Below are positions 11,854-22,404 of a stretch of DNA of 64,000 nucleotides, piece by piece. The DNA lies in assembly GCF_902813185.1 (NCBI RefSeq), contig NZ_LR778301.1, positions 3,204,001 through 3,268,000 of the forward strand. Reading direction: 5' to 3'. Source of the DNA: Denitratisoma oestradiolicum (lineage in GTDB: Bacteria > Pseudomonadota > Gammaproteobacteria > Burkholderiales > Rhodocyclaceae). The position numbers and the translations under genes are program-made. The first letter of the stretch is position 1, and the number at the start of each line of letters is the position of its first letter. Under the pieces are notes generated by a model. That model searched no databases and was not told where the DNA came from. It was given only the letters and a program-made list of their open reading frames with translations.

Positions 11854-13041
11854 TCAGTCGGCCTGGCGACGCAGAAAGGCAGGGATGTCGTACTTGTCCA
11901 TGCCACTGGCTTCCATGTCCCGTACTGCCGTGTTGCGGGCACCGCGGCCATGGATCACCGATGACAGGGTGCCACCGGCATCTCCCGCCGACCCGACCAT
12001 ATCAACCGACGAGCCGTCATAGGTGCCGGTGCGCAGGCCCATGGTCGGCATCTCCACCGGCTTAAGAATCGGTTGACGCTTGGCGACCTTGACGCCCAGG
12101 CCGGTAGCCACCACGGTCACCCGCAGCGTGTCCTCCATGGCGTCATCGAAGACCGTGCCGAAAATGATCGTGGCGTCCTCAGCGGCATAGGTCTTGATGG
12201 TGCTCATCACCTCCTTGACCTCCTTCATGCCCAGAGAGTGGCTGGCGGTGATATTCACCAGCACACCCCGGGCGCCGGACAGTTCGATGCCTTCCAGCAG
12301 GGGGCTGGCCACGGCCTGGTCGGCGGCGATGCGGGCCCGATCCACCCCGGAGGCGGCGGCGGAGCCCATCATGGCCTTGCCCATTTCGCCCATGACGGTT
12401 TTCACGTCCTCGAAGTCCACGTTCACCAGGCCGGGAATGTTGATGATCTCGGCGATGCCGCCCACCGCGTTCTTGAGCACATTGTCGGCGGCCTTGAAGG
12501 CGTCCTTCATGCCAACATCCTCGCCGAGCACTTCCATCAACTTCTCGTTGAGCACCACGATCAGGGAATCCACATTCTGGGCCAGCTCGGTCAGGCCCTC
12601 ATCGGCCAGACGCAGTCGATTGCCCTCGAAATCGAAGGGTTTGGTGACGACGGCCACGGTGAGGATGCCCAGTTCCCGTGCCACTTCTGCGACAATGGGC
12701 GCGGCGCCGGTGCCAGTGCCGCCGCCCATGCCGGCAGTAATGAAGGCCATGTGGGCGCCCTCCAGGGCCGCGGCAATCTGATGCCGCTCGGCGTCGGCCA
12801 GCTCTCTCGCCTTGCCCGGCTTGCCGCCGGCACCCAGACCCGGCCCCAGTTGCAGCTTGATGGCTGCGCTGGAGTGTTTCAACGCCTGGGCATCGGTATT
12901 GGCGCAGATGAACTCAACGCCCTGCACATTCTCCCGGATCATGTGCTCGACGGCATTGCCGCCGGCACCACCGACCCCGATCACCTTGATCACGGTGCGA
13001 TTCGGATCCAGCTCTGCCGTAATTTCTTCCAATTCAAACAT
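11854..13041 (-). CDS. ftsZ: Cell division protein FtsZ
   Basis: A 395-residue tubulin-like GTPase that polymerises into the Z ring. The start at 13041 (MFELEEI) has GGAGG close upstream and is preferred to one five codons earlier. The tubulin signature GGGTGTG is at residues 106-112, and the T7-loop region is present. The C-terminal peptide YDIPAFLRRQAD is the conserved site for FtsA and ZipA-type partners. It follows ftsA by 113 nt. That gap contains a CGGGAATCCCG palindrome and may hold a promoter, though none is clear. Confidence 0.98.
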   Translation of the reverse strand: MFELEEITAELDPNRTVIKVIGVGGAGGNAVEHMIRENVQGVEFICANTDAQALKHSSAAIKLQLGPGLGAGGKPGKARELADAERHQIAAALEGAHMAFITAGMGGGTGTGAAPIVAEVARELGILTVAVVTKPFDFEGNRLRLADEGLTELAQNVDSLIVVLNEKLMEVLGEDVGMKDAFKAADNVLKNAVGGIAEIINIPGLVNVDFEDVKTVMGEMGKAMMGSAAASGVDRARIAADQAVASPLLEGIELSGARGVLVNITASHSLGMKEVKEVMSTIKTYAAEDATIIFGTVFDDAMEDTLRVTVVATGLGVKVAKRQPILKPVEMPTMGLRTGTYDGSSVDMVGSAGDAGGTLSSVIHGRGARNTAVRDMEASGMDKYDIPAFLRRQAD

Positions 13042-13154
13042 TCTCGCCTCCTTCAATAGCCACTAACCGATTTCAACATGGGTCACGGGAAGCGCATCGG
13101 GAGAATAAAGAAGGATGTTGATTTCATTCCCCGGGATTCCCGCTGTGCCATGAC

Positions 13155-14384
13155 TCAAAAATTCTTTTCGAACCAGGACCGCATCCTGCTCAATACCTGA
13201 CGCAGGGACCGCGTGTCCCGTGCCTTCAAACCCCGCTTGCGCTGGGCCTGCCCCTCAAGCAACAGCCCCATAGCTGTGGAATAACGGGGATTGCGCACCA
13301 TGTCCTTCAGGTTGCCCTCGTAGTGGGGCATGCCCAGCTTCACCGTGTTGTGGAAGATTTCCTCGCCCAACTCGGTCATGCCCGGCATCTGGGAAGAGCC
13401 GCCGGTCAGCACAATGCCGGCCCGCAACAGGCGCTCGTAGCCGCTGCGCATGACTTCCTCATGAACCTTCTGGAAGATTTCCTCCACCCGTGGCTGGATG
13501 AAGCCGGCCAGGGTCTGGCGCGACAGGGTGGTGGAGGGACGATCGCCCACCCCCGGCACCTCCAGCATTTCCTCCGGGTCGGCCAGTTGCTGCAGGGCCA
13601 CGCCATAGCTCAGCTTGATCTCTTCGGCATCCTGGGTCGAGGTGCGCAGGGCAATGGCGATGTCAGAGGTGACCTGATCCCCGGCGATGGGGATCACCGC
13701 CGTATGGCGAATTGCCCCCTGGGTGAAGATGGCGATGTCCGTGGTGCCACCACCGATGTCCACCAGACAGACCCCCACGTCCTTCTCATCCTCGGTCAGC
13801 ACCGCATAGCCGGAGGCCAGGGGTTGCAGCACCAGGTCCACCACCTCCAGGCCGCAACGATGCACGCACTTGACGATGTTCTGCACGGCGGTGACGGCGC
13901 CAGTGACCAGATGCACCTTGACCTCCAGTCGCTTGGCGTCCATGCCGATGGGCTCTTTCACCCCGTCCTGGCCGTCCACGATGAACTCCTGCACCAGGGT
14001 ATGGAGGATCTGGTCATCGGCGGAAATGGGCGTGGCATTGGCGGCCTCGATGGCCCGGGCCACGTCGTACTGTGCCACTTCCTTGTCCTTCACCACGGCC
14101 ATGCCGTTGGAGTCCTTGCTCTTGATGTGGCCGCCGGCAATGCCGGTATAGACTTCCCTGACCTTGCAGCCAGTCATCAGCTCCACTTCCTGCACGGCCC
14201 GTGAGATGGAATTCACCGTGGCCTCGATATTGACCACCATGCCCTTTTTCAGCCCCTCCGAGTCCTGGCTGCCGGTGCCCAGCACCGAGAGTCGCCCCTC
14301 CTGGTCCAGTTCGGCGACGATGGCGACGATCTTGGAGGTGCCGATATCCAGGCCAACGATCAAATCCCTGTTTTCCTTGCTCAT
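13155..14384 (-). CDS. ftsA: Cell division protein FtsA
   Basis: A 409-residue actin-like ATPase that tethers FtsZ to the membrane. DLIVGLDIGTSKIVAIVAEL (phosphate 1), VCLVDIGGGTTDIAIF (phosphate 2) and VLTGGSSQMPG (adenosine motif) mark the fold. The C-terminal MRSWFEKNF is a typical amphipathic membrane-targeting helix. Its start overlaps the end of ftsQ by 4 nt, so the two are translationally coupled. Confidence 0.97.
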   Translation of the reverse strand: MSKENRDLIVGLDIGTSKIVAIVAELDQEGRLSVLGTGSQDSEGLKKGMVVNIEATVNSISRAVQEVELMTGCKVREVYTGIAGGHIKSKDSNGMAVVKDKEVAQYDVARAIEAANATPISADDQILHTLVQEFIVDGQDGVKEPIGMDAKRLEVKVHLVTGAVTAVQNIVKCVHRCGLEVVDLVLQPLASGYAVLTEDEKDVGVCLVDIGGGTTDIAIFTQGAIRHTAVIPIAGDQVTSDIAIALRTSTQDAEEIKLSYGVALQQLADPEEMLEVPGVGDRPSTTLSRQTLAGFIQPRVEEIFQKVHEEVMRSGYERLLRAGIVLTGGSSQMPGMTELGEEIFHNTVKLGMPHYEGNLKDMVRNPRYSTAMGLLLEGQAQRKRGLKARDTRSLRQVLSRMRSWFEKNF

Positions 14385-15172
14385 GTCTGTGGTGCCTTGT
14401 CAGCGGGGCGGCTACGCAGAGCGAAGCCGTTGGGATAGCGCATATCGATCATGCCCGCATGATTGCCGGTCAGCCGCAGGGCTTCCCGGTAGTTGGCGAC
14501 AAAGCGGTCGAGACGCTCCGCCACGGGATGTTTGGGTTCTTCACGCCCAAGTTCGAGCACCAGGCCATCATCCAGGCGCAATTGCCAGGCCTGCCGGGGC
14601 GACAGGCTCAGGGCACGGGGATGCCGGCCGATGCCCTCTAGGGCGATGGCAAATGCCCGGTAGCGCTCCAGAATTTGCGGCGCGCTCCCCTCGGGGCCGG
14701 CAAAATCCGGCAATTCCTGATCCACGGCAGCGGTGAAGATTTCCCCCTGTTGGTTGACCAAGCGGTATTCGCCGTCGTTCTGGCGCCAGCGGGCCGCCGC
14801 CACCTGCTCCTCAATGGATAACTCCAGTGCATCGGGCCACACCCGTCGCACCTCGGCTCGCCGTACCCAAGGCAGCTTCTCGAAGGCCTCCCGAACCCCC
14901 TCCAGATTCACGGTGAAGAAATTGCCGGTCACCGCCCCCCGGGCCGCATATTCCAGTTGCAGACGGGTGACCTGTTTCAGATCGCCCTGCACCACCACCT
15001 GGCGCAAGGGAAACAAGGGCAGGCGCTGGAAGGCCAGAAGGCTGGCCCAGAGCAGGGCCACCGCCCCCGCCAGCAGCAACAGGTCGGAGACGAAATTCAT
15101 CAGCGGCGGCTTATCCCAGAAGCCCTCCACCGGCGCTTTCTGGGGGCGGGTCGAGCGAGCGGGCCTAGCCAA
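14381..15172 (-). CDS. ftsQ: Cell division protein FtsQ
   Basis: A 263-residue bitopic division protein linking early and late divisome parts with FtsL/FtsB. It has a short cytoplasmic N terminus, one membrane helix at about residues 28-48 ([20 protein letters not shown]), then a POTRA domain ([20 protein letters not shown]) and the beta domain. Length is normal. It overlaps ddlB upstream by 8 nt and ftsA downstream by 4 nt. Confidence 0.94.
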   Translation of the reverse strand: MARPARSTRPQKAPVEGFWDKPPLMNFVSDLLLLAGAVALLWASLLAFQRLPLFPLRQVVVQGDLKQVTRLQLEYAARGAVTGNFFTVNLEGVREAFEKLPWVRRAEVRRVWPDALELSIEEQVAAARWRQNDGEYRLVNQQGEIFTAAVDQELPDFAGPEGSAPQILERYRAFAIALEGIGRHPRALSLSPRQAWQLRLDDGLVLELGREEPKHPVAERLDRFVANYREALRLTGNHAGMIDMRYPNGFALRSRPADKAPQT

Positions 15173-16094
15173 GGGTCGCCTCCCTCAGGACCTGGACCAC
15201 CAGTTGCTCGAAGCCGATCCCCTCCGCCCGGGCCGCCATGGGCACCAGGGAATGGTCGGTCATTCCCGGAGCGGTATTGGCCTCCAGGGCAACGATGCGC
15301 CGTTCGCCGTCCATCATCATGTCCACACGCCCCCAGCCACGGCCGCCGATGACATTGAAGGCGGCCAGGGCCAGGTCCTGCATTTCCTTTTCCTGGGCGG
15401 TATCAAGACCGCTGGGGATGCGATATTCGGTGTCATCGCGCAGATACTTGGCGTCGTAGTCGTAGAACTCGGTGGCAGGCACGATGCGAATCACCGGCAA
15501 GGCTCGGGCCTTGTGGCCGCTGCCGAGGATGCCGACGGTGAATTCGCCGCCGGACATGTAGCGCTCCGCCAGCACGATACTGTCGTAGCGCGCGGCCTCG
15601 TGGTAGGCGGCGGCCAGGGTGCCGACATCCTTGACCTTGGTGATGCCGATGGAGGATCCCTCGTTGGCCGGCTTGACAAACAGGGGCAGCCCCAACTGGT
15701 GCTCGATCGCGGCAAAGTTGCTGCGAGCATCGAGCAGGACGAAATCCGGAACCGGAATGCCCGCGGCGCGCCATACCAGCTTGGTGCGCCACTTGTCCAT
15801 GGCCAGGGCCGAGGCCAACACACCACTGCCGGTATAGGGGATGCCCATCAGTTCCAGCGCCCCCTGGAGACAGCCATCCTCACCGCCCCGCCCGTGCAGG
15901 GCGATGAAGGCCCGCTGAAAGTGCTCTTCGCGCAAGGCGGAAAGGGGCTTTTCCCGGGGGTCGAAGGCATGGGCATCCACCCCTACGCCCCGCAGCGCCT
16001 TGAGCACGGCGGAGCCGCTTTTCAAAGAGACCTCCCGTTCGGCGGAGTCGCCGCCGAACATCACCGCCACCTTGCCGAAATTGCTGCTGCTCAC
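15165..16094 (-). CDS. ddlB: D-alanine--D-alanine ligase
   Basis: A 309-residue ATP-grasp ligase joining two D-Ala residues for the peptidoglycan stem. Recognisable parts are [60 protein letters not shown] and [17 protein letters not shown]. Length matches DdlB. It sits in the standard place between murB and ftsQ with overlapping ends. Confidence 0.97.
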   Translation of the reverse strand: MSSSNFGKVAVMFGGDSAEREVSLKSGSAVLKALRGVGVDAHAFDPREKPLSALREEHFQRAFIALHGRGGEDGCLQGALELMGIPYTGSGVLASALAMDKWRTKLVWRAAGIPVPDFVLLDARSNFAAIEHQLGLPLFVKPANEGSSIGITKVKDVGTLAAAYHEAARYDSIVLAERYMSGGEFTVGILGSGHKARALPVIRIVPATEFYDYDAKYLRDDTEYRIPSGLDTAQEKEMQDLALAAFNVIGGRGWGRVDMMMDGERRIVALEANTAPGMTDHSLVPMAARAEGIGFEQLVVQVLREATLG

Positions 16095-16975
16095 CGTAGT
16101 TCCTCGCCCACGATCCGCACCTCGCGAACCAGCCTGACACCGAATTTTCCCCGGACTTCGGCCTGGATCAGGCCGATCAGGGTTTCTATCTCGGATGCCC
16201 TGGCATTGCCGTCCGGATTAACGATGAAATTCGCGTGCTTTTCGGATACCTGCGCCCCGCCCACGCGGCGCCCCTTCAGGCCCGCCGCCTCGATCAGGCG
16301 GGCGGCATGGTCCCCCGGCGGATTGCGGAACACCGATCCGGCATTGGGCAGTTGCAGAGGCTGGCTGGCCAGCCGGGTCTCCAGCAGCTGGCGGATACGC
16401 TCCCGGGCTGCTTCCCCATCCCCGGCGGGGAAGCGCAGCCAGGCGGCGGCGAAGATTTCGTCCGTGCTGGCCTTGAGGCCCACATGGCGATAGGTGATGG
16501 CGAAATCCTCCGGCTGGCGCTCCACCTTCCGCCCCCGGCGATCCAGCATCAGCACCCGCTCCACATGATTCCAGGTCTCGCCCCCGTGGCAGCCGGCATT
16601 CATCGCCAGGGCGCCCCCCAGGGTGCCGGGAATGCCCGCCAGGAACTCGGCATCGGCCAAACCCAGGTTGGCGGCGAAACGGGCCAGCTTGGGCGAGGCC
16701 ACGCCGGCTTCGGCATAGAGGCTGCCATCGGGTTCCTGGCGCAAGCCGTTGAGGACGCCATGGGTGAAGACAGCCGTGCCTTCGAAACCCCCATCCCGCA
16801 CCAGCAGGTTGGAGCCCAGACCCACCAGCAACAGGGGCTCGTCGTGACGCAGGCGTCCGAGGAAATCCGCCAGATCATCCAGATCCGCAGGGAAATAAGC
16901 CCGGGCCACGACGCCACCCGCCCGCCAGGAAACATGGCGAGCCATGGGCTCGTCCAGCCTGAATTCGCCTCTCAT
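16091..16975 (-). CDS. murB: UDP-N-acetylenolpyruvoylglucosamine reductase
   Basis: A 294-residue FAD enzyme reducing the enolpyruvyl group to make UDP-MurNAc. FAD-binding [36 protein letters not shown] and [19 protein letters not shown] (with catalytic Ser) are present. The compact form without the extra domain of E. coli MurB suggests type II. It overlaps murC and ddlB by 4 nt each. Confidence 0.97.
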   Translation of the reverse strand: MRGEFRLDEPMARHVSWRAGGVVARAYFPADLDDLADFLGRLRHDEPLLLVGLGSNLLVRDGGFEGTAVFTHGVLNGLRQEPDGSLYAEAGVASPKLARFAANLGLADAEFLAGIPGTLGGALAMNAGCHGGETWNHVERVLMLDRRGRKVERQPEDFAITYRHVGLKASTDEIFAAAWLRFPAGDGEAARERIRQLLETRLASQPLQLPNAGSVFRNPPGDHAARLIEAAGLKGRRVGGAQVSEKHANFIVNPDGNARASEIETLIGLIQAEVRGKFGVRLVREVRIVGEELR

Positions 16976-18366
16976 CCCTCGCCCCGCGCCAACTTACCCG
17001 ATACGGCGCCGATGGAACCCGCGCCCATGGTCATCACCACGTCACCGTCCCGGGCCGTTTCCAAAATCACTCGGGGCAGATCGGCGATGTCCTCCACGAA
17101 CAGCGGCTCCACCCGGCCCGCCACCCGCAGTGCACGCGCCAGGGAACGGCTGTCGGCGGCAACGATGGGCGCCTCACCGGCGGCATAGACCTCCGCCAGC
17201 AATAGGGCGTCCACCTCCGCCAGAACCTTGACGAAATCCTCGAAGCAGTCCCGGGTGCGGGTATAGCGATGGGGCTGAAAGGCCAGCACGATGCGCCGCC
17301 CCGGAAAGGCGCCCCGGGCGGCGGCCAGGGTGGCGGCCATTTCCGCCGGATGGTGACCATAATCATCGATCAGGGTGAAGGCGCCGCCACTGGCCAGGGG
17401 CACCTCGCCATAACGCTGGAAGCGCCGGCCCACGCCCTTGAAGTCCGCCAGGGCGGCAACGATCAAGGCATCCGGCACCCCCACCTCGGTGGCCACGGCG
17501 ATGGCCGCCAGGGCATTCTGCACATTGTGCAGGCCGGGCAGGTTGAGCACCACCGGGAAGCGTACCGTGCTGCCATTCACCCGTACGCAGTCAAAGCGCA
17601 TGGTGCCGCCATCGGCAACGATGTTCTCGGCCCGCACATTGGCCTCGGCCGCCAGGCCGTAAGTGATGATCTGCTTGGAGACCCGGGGCATGATCTCCCG
17701 CACATGGGGATCGTCCAGGCACAGCACCGCCACCCCGTAGAAGGGCAGGCGGTGGAGAAAATCCACGAAGGCCTGCTTGAGACGGCCGAAGTCGTGGCCG
17801 TAGGTCTCCATGTGATCGGCGTCGATGTTGGTCACCACCGAGATCACCGGGGACAGGAACAGGAAGGAGGCGTCGGACTCGTCCGCCTCGGCCACCAGGA
17901 AATCCCCCTGCCCCAGGGCGGCGTTGGCCCCGACCGAGTTGAGTCGCCCCCCGATGACGAAAGTGGGATCCAGGCCGCCGCCGGCCAGCACGCTGGCCAC
18001 CAGGCTGGTGGTGGTGGTCTTGCCATGAGCGCCGGCGATGGCGATGCCCTGCTTGAAGCGCATCAGCTCCGCCAACATCTGGGCACGGGGCACCACCGGA
18101 ACATGCCGCTCCCGGGCTGCCATCACTTCCGGGTTGTCCTCCTTGACGGCGGTGGATACCACCACCGCGTCCACATCGGTCACCCGTGCAGCATCGTGGC
18201 CGATGCCGATGGGCACCCCTATCCCCGCCAGACGGCGCGTCGCCGCGCCTTCCGCCAGATCAGAACCACTCACCTGGAAGCCCTGGTTGACCAGCACCTC
18301 GGCGATGCCGCTCATGCCGGACCCGCCTATGCCGACAAAATGGATGCGACGGACTTTGTGTTTCAT
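16972..18366 (-). CDS. murC: UDP-N-acetylmuramate--L-alanine ligase
   Basis: A 464-residue Mur ligase adding L-Ala to UDP-MurNAc. N-terminal [20 protein letters not shown] loop [14 protein letters not shown], and [14 protein letters not shown] near the C-terminal domain identify MurC. Length is normal. The gene follows murG after a 129-nt spacer of low-complexity repeats, one of three spacers breaking the otherwise overlapping cluster. It overlaps murB by 4 nt. Confidence 0.97.
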   Translation of the reverse strand: MKHKVRRIHFVGIGGSGMSGIAEVLVNQGFQVSGSDLAEGAATRRLAGIGVPIGIGHDAARVTDVDAVVVSTAVKEDNPEVMAARERHVPVVPRAQMLAELMRFKQGIAIAGAHGKTTTTSLVASVLAGGGLDPTFVIGGRLNSVGANAALGQGDFLVAEADESDASFLFLSPVISVVTNIDADHMETYGHDFGRLKQAFVDFLHRLPFYGVAVLCLDDPHVREIMPRVSKQIITYGLAAEANVRAENIVADGGTMRFDCVRVNGSTVRFPVVLNLPGLHNVQNALAAIAVATEVGVPDALIVAALADFKGVGRRFQRYGEVPLASGGAFTLIDDYGHHPAEMAATLAAARGAFPGRRIVLAFQPHRYTRTRDCFEDFVKVLAEVDALLLAEVYAAGEAPIVAADSRSLARALRVAGRVEPLFVEDIADLPRVILETARDGDVVMTMGAGSIGAVSGKLARGEG

Positions 18367-18495
18367 GATTTTGCGGTGAGAGGTGAGAAGTTAGGGGTGA
18401 GAAGCGGCAGGGTCATATTCTGGACGTGCCTTACCCATTCGATACAAGGACAAGCACCCAAAATCCAGACGTTTTTACCCCTCACTTCCCCTCCC
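18367..18495 (-). repeat. murG-murC spacer with CTCACC-type direct and inverted repeats
   Basis: On the minus strand, ACTTCTCACC-like units are repeated near murC, and an opposite GTGAGGGG-type unit stands near murG. A TCTGGA/TCCAGA pair sits between them, giving an imperfect inverted structure of about 110 nt. No gene is visible. Confidence 0.4.
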
Positions 18496-19566
18496 TCAGT
18501 CCTCACGCTTCCCCCTGGCTTCTTCCATGCAGACCCGGGCCACCGTAACCGTGGCGTCCGGCTTGGCCATGTCCCGCGCACGACGGGCCATTTCCAGCAA
18601 CTGGGGACGGGAGTAGTTACGCAGCAGAGACAGGGTCTCCGGCTGCAATTCTTCCTGGGGCAACAGCACCGCAGCCCCGGCCTGGGACAGAAAGAGGGCA
18701 TTGGCAGTCTGGTGATCATCCACCGCATGAGGAAAGGGCACCAGGACACTGGCCACTCCCGCCGCCGCCAGTTCGGCCACGGTCAGGGCACCGGCCCGGC
18801 AGACCACCAGATCGGCCCATGCGTAGGCCTCGGCCATATCGGCGATGAAGGGGGCCAGTCGCGCTTCGACCCCGGCCTCGGCGTAGCAGGCGCGCAGGTC
18901 CTCGATATGCTTCTCTCCGGACTGATGCCAGACCTCTGGCCGTTCCTCGGTGGAAATCCGGGCCAGCCCCGCCGGCAGGGTCCGATTCAGCACCTGGGCG
19001 CCCAGACTGCCTCCCAGCACCAGCAGTCGCAGGGGCCCCTCCCGCCCGGCCAGGCGCTCATCCGGCGCTGGCAAGTGGCTGATCTCGGGACGCACCGGAT
19101 TGCCCACCCATTCGCCGCCGCGCAGAACTCCGGGGAATCCGGTCAACACCCGCTTCGCCAGCCGCGCCAATACACGGTTGGCCAGGCCTGCCACCGAATT
19201 CTGCTCATGGAGCACCAGCGGCCGACCGGTAAGGGCCGCCACCAGACCGCCGGGGAAGGTGATGTAGCCCCCCAGCCCGAGCACCACGTCGGGCTGCACC
19301 CGCCTCATCTCACGCCAGGCCTGAAAACAGGCGAACAGAAGATTCAGGGGCAACAACAGCTTGCGCAGCAATCCCTTGCCCCGCAGGGCGGAAAAGCGCA
19401 CCCAAGCCGTCTCGAAGCCCCGCTCCGGAATCAAGCGCGCCTCCATGCCTTCCGGATTGCCCATCCAGACCACCCGCCAGCCCAGGCTGCGCAGGTGATC
19501 TGCCACCGCCAGCCCCGGCATGATGTGCCCGCCAGTTCCGCCCGCCATGACGAGGATGGTCTTCAT
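18496..19566 (-). CDS. murG: UDP-GlcNAc:lipid I N-acetylglucosaminyltransferase
   Basis: A 356-residue GT-B glycosyltransferase making lipid II at the inner face of the membrane. [18 protein letters not shown] near the start, [25 protein letters not shown] and the later [11 protein letters not shown] region are characteristic. Length is normal. The ribosome site (GGAGG about 10-15 nt before the ATG) lies in the 3' part of a palindromic element that separates it from ftsW. Confidence 0.97.
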   Translation of the reverse strand: MKTILVMAGGTGGHIMPGLAVADHLRSLGWRVVWMGNPEGMEARLIPERGFETAWVRFSALRGKGLLRKLLLPLNLLFACFQAWREMRRVQPDVVLGLGGYITFPGGLVAALTGRPLVLHEQNSVAGLANRVLARLAKRVLTGFPGVLRGGEWVGNPVRPEISHLPAPDERLAGREGPLRLLVLGGSLGAQVLNRTLPAGLARISTEERPEVWHQSGEKHIEDLRACYAEAGVEARLAPFIADMAEAYAWADLVVCRAGALTVAELAAAGVASVLVPFPHAVDDHQTANALFLSQAGAAVLLPQEELQPETLSLLRNYSRPQLLEMARRARDMAKPDATVTVARVCMEEARGKRED

Positions 19567-19570
19567 CTCA

Positions 19571-19646
19571 CCCCCTCCTCCACTTTCGCGCAGCGAAAGT
19601 GCCGACTAGAAGCCCCGCCCCCGGGGCGGGGATGGGGGTGGGTCGT
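19571..19646 (-). repeat. Two-hairpin palindromic element between ftsW and murG
   Basis: CACTTTCGC (19581-19589) pairs with GCGAAAGTG (19593-19601, 3-nt loop). CCCCGCCCC (19613-19621) pairs with GGGGCGGGG (19623-19631). GACTAG lies between them and C/G-rich outer ends flank them. The plan (hairpin, GACTAG, hairpin, ATGGG) matches the element inside murD, but the stems differ in sequence while staying self-complementary. Confidence 0.65.
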
Positions 19647-19672
19647 CCAGTTCCCCAGGGGGAGCCGCAGAT

Positions 19673-20851
19673 TCATATGCGGATCCCCCGCATCATCGAG
19701 CGGTTCTCGTAATCCACCCGCAGCAGGATGGCCAGGGCCACGCAATTGGCCAGGATGCCGGAACCACCGAAACTCATCAGGGGCAGGGTCAGGCCCTTGG
19801 TGGGCAACAGCCCCATGTTGACGCCCATGTTGATGAAGGACTGCACTCCCAGCCAGATGCCGATGCCCTGGGCCACCAGACCACCGAACAGGCGGTCCAG
19901 GGCCAGGGCCTGGCGGCCGATGGCGAAGCAGCGCTGCACCACCAGGGCGAACAGACCCACCACCGCCACCACGCCGATGAAGCCCAGTTCCTCGGCAATC
20001 ACCGCCAGCAGGAAGTCGGTATGGGCCTCGGGCAGGTAGAACAGTTTCTCGACGCTGGCCCCCAGGCCCACGCCGAACCATTCACCGCGACCGAAGGCAA
20101 TCAGGGCATGGGACAACTGATAGCCCTTGCCGAAGGCATCCTGCCAGGGGTCCATGAAGCCGAACAGTCGCTCACGCCGATAGGGCGAGGTCCAGATCAG
20201 CACCACGAAGGCCACCAGCAGCACCAGGAAGAGGATGCCGAAGAGCCGGACATTGATGCCCCCCAGGAACAATATGCCCATGGCGATGCAGATGATCACC
20301 ACAAAGGCGCCGAAGTCCGGTTCCCGCAGCAGCAGGGCCGCCACCAGGGTCATCACCACCGCCATGGGCACGAAACCACGGCGGAAGGAGTCCATGTCGG
20401 CCAGTTTCCGCGTCGTGTAGTCGGCGGCGTAGAGCACAGCGAACAGCTTCATCAGTTCCGAGGGTTGCAGATTCACCGGCCCCAGGGGAATCCAGCGCTG
20501 GGCGCCGTTGACCGCCCGGCCCACATGGGGCACCAGCACCAGGCCCAAGGCCACTACGCCGAGGACGAACAACCAGGGGGCCGCCTGCTGCCAGAAGCGC
20601 AGGGGAATCTGGAAGGCCACAGCACCGGCCACCAGGCCGATCAGCAGAAACATGCCATGGCGCACCAGGAAATAGGTGGAGGAATAGCCGGTGAACTTGC
20701 TGCCCTCGGCGGTAGCGATGGACGAGGAATAGACCATCACCAGACCCAGCATCAGGAGGCCCAGAGCCGGCCACAGCAGCCAGGGGTCCAGTTCCGCTGG
20801 CGAGGAGCGATGGACCGGGACGAAACGGGATGAGTTCAGGGCAACTGTCAA
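19673..20851 (-). CDS. ftsW: Peptidoglycan glycosyltransferase FtsW
   Basis: A 392-residue SEDS-family polytopic membrane enzyme that polymerises septal glycan with FtsI. About ten membrane helices are visible, starting [19 protein letters not shown]. The family regions [23 protein letters not shown] and [13 protein letters not shown] are intact. The ATG overlaps the murD stop (ATGA). A palindromic element follows before murG. Confidence 0.96.
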   Translation of the reverse strand: MTVALNSSRFVPVHRSSPAELDPWLLWPALGLLMLGLVMVYSSSIATAEGSKFTGYSSTYFLVRHGMFLLIGLVAGAVAFQIPLRFWQQAAPWLFVLGVVALGLVLVPHVGRAVNGAQRWIPLGPVNLQPSELMKLFAVLYAADYTTRKLADMDSFRRGFVPMAVVMTLVAALLLREPDFGAFVVIICIAMGILFLGGINVRLFGILFLVLLVAFVVLIWTSPYRRERLFGFMDPWQDAFGKGYQLSHALIAFGRGEWFGVGLGASVEKLFYLPEAHTDFLLAVIAEELGFIGVVAVVGLFALVVQRCFAIGRQALALDRLFGGLVAQGIGIWLGVQSFINMGVNMGLLPTKGLTLPLMSFGGSGILANCVALAILLRVDYENRSMMRGIRI

Positions 20852-22404
20852 GGCGCCGACTCCAGGGCTTGCACCGCGGCCACAAAAACCAGGGCGCGAT
20901 GTTCGTAGTTGCGGAACATGTCAAAACTGGCGCAGGCCGGTGACAAGAGCACCGCGTCACCCTCCTGGGCAGCCCGGCTGGCCAGTCGCACCGCCTCATC
21001 CATATCCGCCGCCTGATGAAAGGGGACGCCGCTTCCCGCAAGGATCTCAGCTATCTTCGGTCCGTCCCGGCCGATCAGCATCACAGCCCGGCAGTAGCGC
21101 GCAATCGCCAGACTCAGGGGCACGAAGTCCTGACCCTTGCCATCGCCCCCCGCAATGAGGACGATCCGTGGATCGTCTTCATTGCGGGGGGCCGGCATGG
21201 ATTTACCTTCCCCCCACCCCCCTTCCCGTGGAAGGGGGTGACTAGTCACCTCCCCCGCCTGGCGGGGGAGGATGGGAGGGGGTGTCCTCGAATTCCCCAT
21301 GGCCTTGGCGGCCATCTGGCCACCAAGGCCTTCCAAGGCTGCGACAGTTGCCCCCACATTGGTGCCCTTGGAGTCGTCGTAGTAACCGACGCCACCGATC
21401 TCGGCCACCTTCTCCACCCGATGGGGCAGACCACGGAAGCTGCGCAAGGCCTGCAGTCGACCCGCAGCAGGAAACCCCACCGCCTCCACCAGGGCCAGGG
21501 CAGCCATGGCGTTGGCAGCGTTGTGCAAGCCGGCGATGGGCAGAGCGGAAACCGGCAGCAGGAAGTGTTCCCCCTGGACGATCCAGGGCTCTCCTCCCCG
21601 CTGACCCAGGCCGAAATCCCGCTCGTCCCCCGGCGCATCCAGGCCAAAGCTGACCAGGGAGCGCCCTGCCAGAGCCATGCGCTTCACCCGTGCATCATCC
21701 CGGTTCAGCACCTGCACACCCCGCCCGGCGAAGATGCGGGCCTTGGCACTGGCGTATTCGTCCAGGTCGATGTAGCGATCCAGATGGTCGTCGCTGATGT
21801 TCAACACCGTGGCCGCATCGGCATCGAGACTGTCTACGGTTTCCAACTGAAAGCTGGACAGTTCCAGCACCCAGATATCCGGCAGCTCGCCCCGGTCCAG
21901 GGCGGCCATCAGGGCATGGAGGGCCGCCGGCGAGATGTTGCCGGCCACCCCGGTCATCTTGCCCGCCTCCCGACACAAATGGCCGGTCAGGGCCGTGGTG
22001 GTGGTCTTGCCGTTGGTGCCGGTAATGGCGATCACCCGGCTATAGGGGCCCTCATGGCCCCGCAGCCCCAGATCCTGCAGAGCCCAGGCGAACAGTTCGA
22101 TCTCCCCCACCACCGGAATGCCCTGGGCCCGGGCATGGATCACCGCCATCAGGCCTCCGGACAAACCCGGCGAGAGGGCCAGCAGATCGATGCCGGCCAA
22201 CAGCGCCTTGTCGAAACGCTCGTCGAGGGCAGAGCAGTGAAAGTCGACCTCCGGCACACTGCGGCGCAATTCGGACAGGAAAGGCGGTTCGGCGCGACTA
22301 TCCAGCACCCGTACCCGGGCGCCCTGACGGGTACACCACTGAGCCATGGCCAGGCCGGATTCGCCGAGGCCGAGAACGAGGATGTGTTTGCCCGAAAGCT
22401 TCAT
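20848..22404 (-). CDS. murD: UDP-N-acetylmuramoylalanine--D-glutamate ligase carrying a 50-residue in-frame insertion
   Basis: MurD adds D-Glu to UDP-MurNAc-L-Ala. The start at 22404 ([17 protein letters not shown]) overlaps the mraY stop by one base. [27 protein letters not shown] and [17 protein letters not shown] are normal. The protein is 518 residues, about 50 more than expected. The extra stretch lies between [11 protein letters not shown] and [15 protein letters not shown], at the middle/C-terminal domain junction, and includes [20 protein letters not shown]. Its DNA is a cluster of palindromes flanked by inverted copies of native codons. Nothing interrupts the frame, and murD is essential, so the enlarged protein must be active unless another copy exists. 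Confidence 0.95.
   Translation of the reverse strand: MKLSGKHILVLGLGESGLAMAQWCTRQGARVRVLDSRAEPPFLSELRRSVPEVDFHCSALDERFDKALLAGIDLLALSPGLSGGLMAVIHARAQGIPVVGEIELFAWALQDLGLRGHEGPYSRVIAITGTNGKTTTTALTGHLCREAGKMTGVAGNISPAALHALMAALDRGELPDIWVLELSSFQLETVDSLDADAATVLNISDDHLDRYIDLDEYASAKARIFAGRGVQVLNRDDARVKRMALAGRSLVSFGLDAPGDERDFGLGQRGGEPWIVQGEHFLLPVSALPIAGLHNAANAMAALALVEAVGFPAAGRLQALRSFRGLPHRVEKVAEIGGVGYYDDSKGTNVGATVAALEGLGGQMAAKAMGNSRTPPPILPRQAGEVTSHPLPREGGWGEGKSMPAPRNEDDPRIVLIAGGDGKGQDFVPLSLAIARYCRAVMLIGRDGPKIAEILAGSGVPFHQAADMDEAVRLASRAAQEGDAVLLSPACASFDMFRNYEHRALVFVAAVQALESAP
21145..21330 (-). repeat. Palindromic insertion in murD with inverted copies of both flanks
   Basis: At one edge, 21145-21167 (native, coding for RIVLIAGG) is followed after 2 nt by its reverse complement at 21170-21192 (23-nt arms, one mismatch). 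At the other edge, native GGCCACCAAGGCC (21318-21330) is paired with GGCCTTGGCGGCC (21301-21313), again one mismatch. Between them lie CCCCCTTCC/GGAAGGGGG (21218-21238), the palindrome GGTGACTAGTCACC (21237-21250) and CCTCCCCCGCC/GGCGGGGGAGG (21249-21271). The extra DNA from 21168 to 21317 is 150 nt, exactly 50 codons. Confidence 0.85.

Noticed and set aside
13042..13154. Promoter for ftsZ in the ftsA-ftsZ gap
   Set aside because: AT-rich stretches exist (TTTATT), but no -35/-10 pair with proper spacing could be supported.
17269..19821. 850-codon plus-strand frame opposite murC and murG
   Set aside because: Antisense shadow of two conserved genes; composition is Q/H/G-rich and no family is recognisable.
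20848..22404. murD as a pseudogene because of the insertion
   Set aside because: The frame is fully open, all ligase motifs are intact and the extra DNA is a multiple of three.
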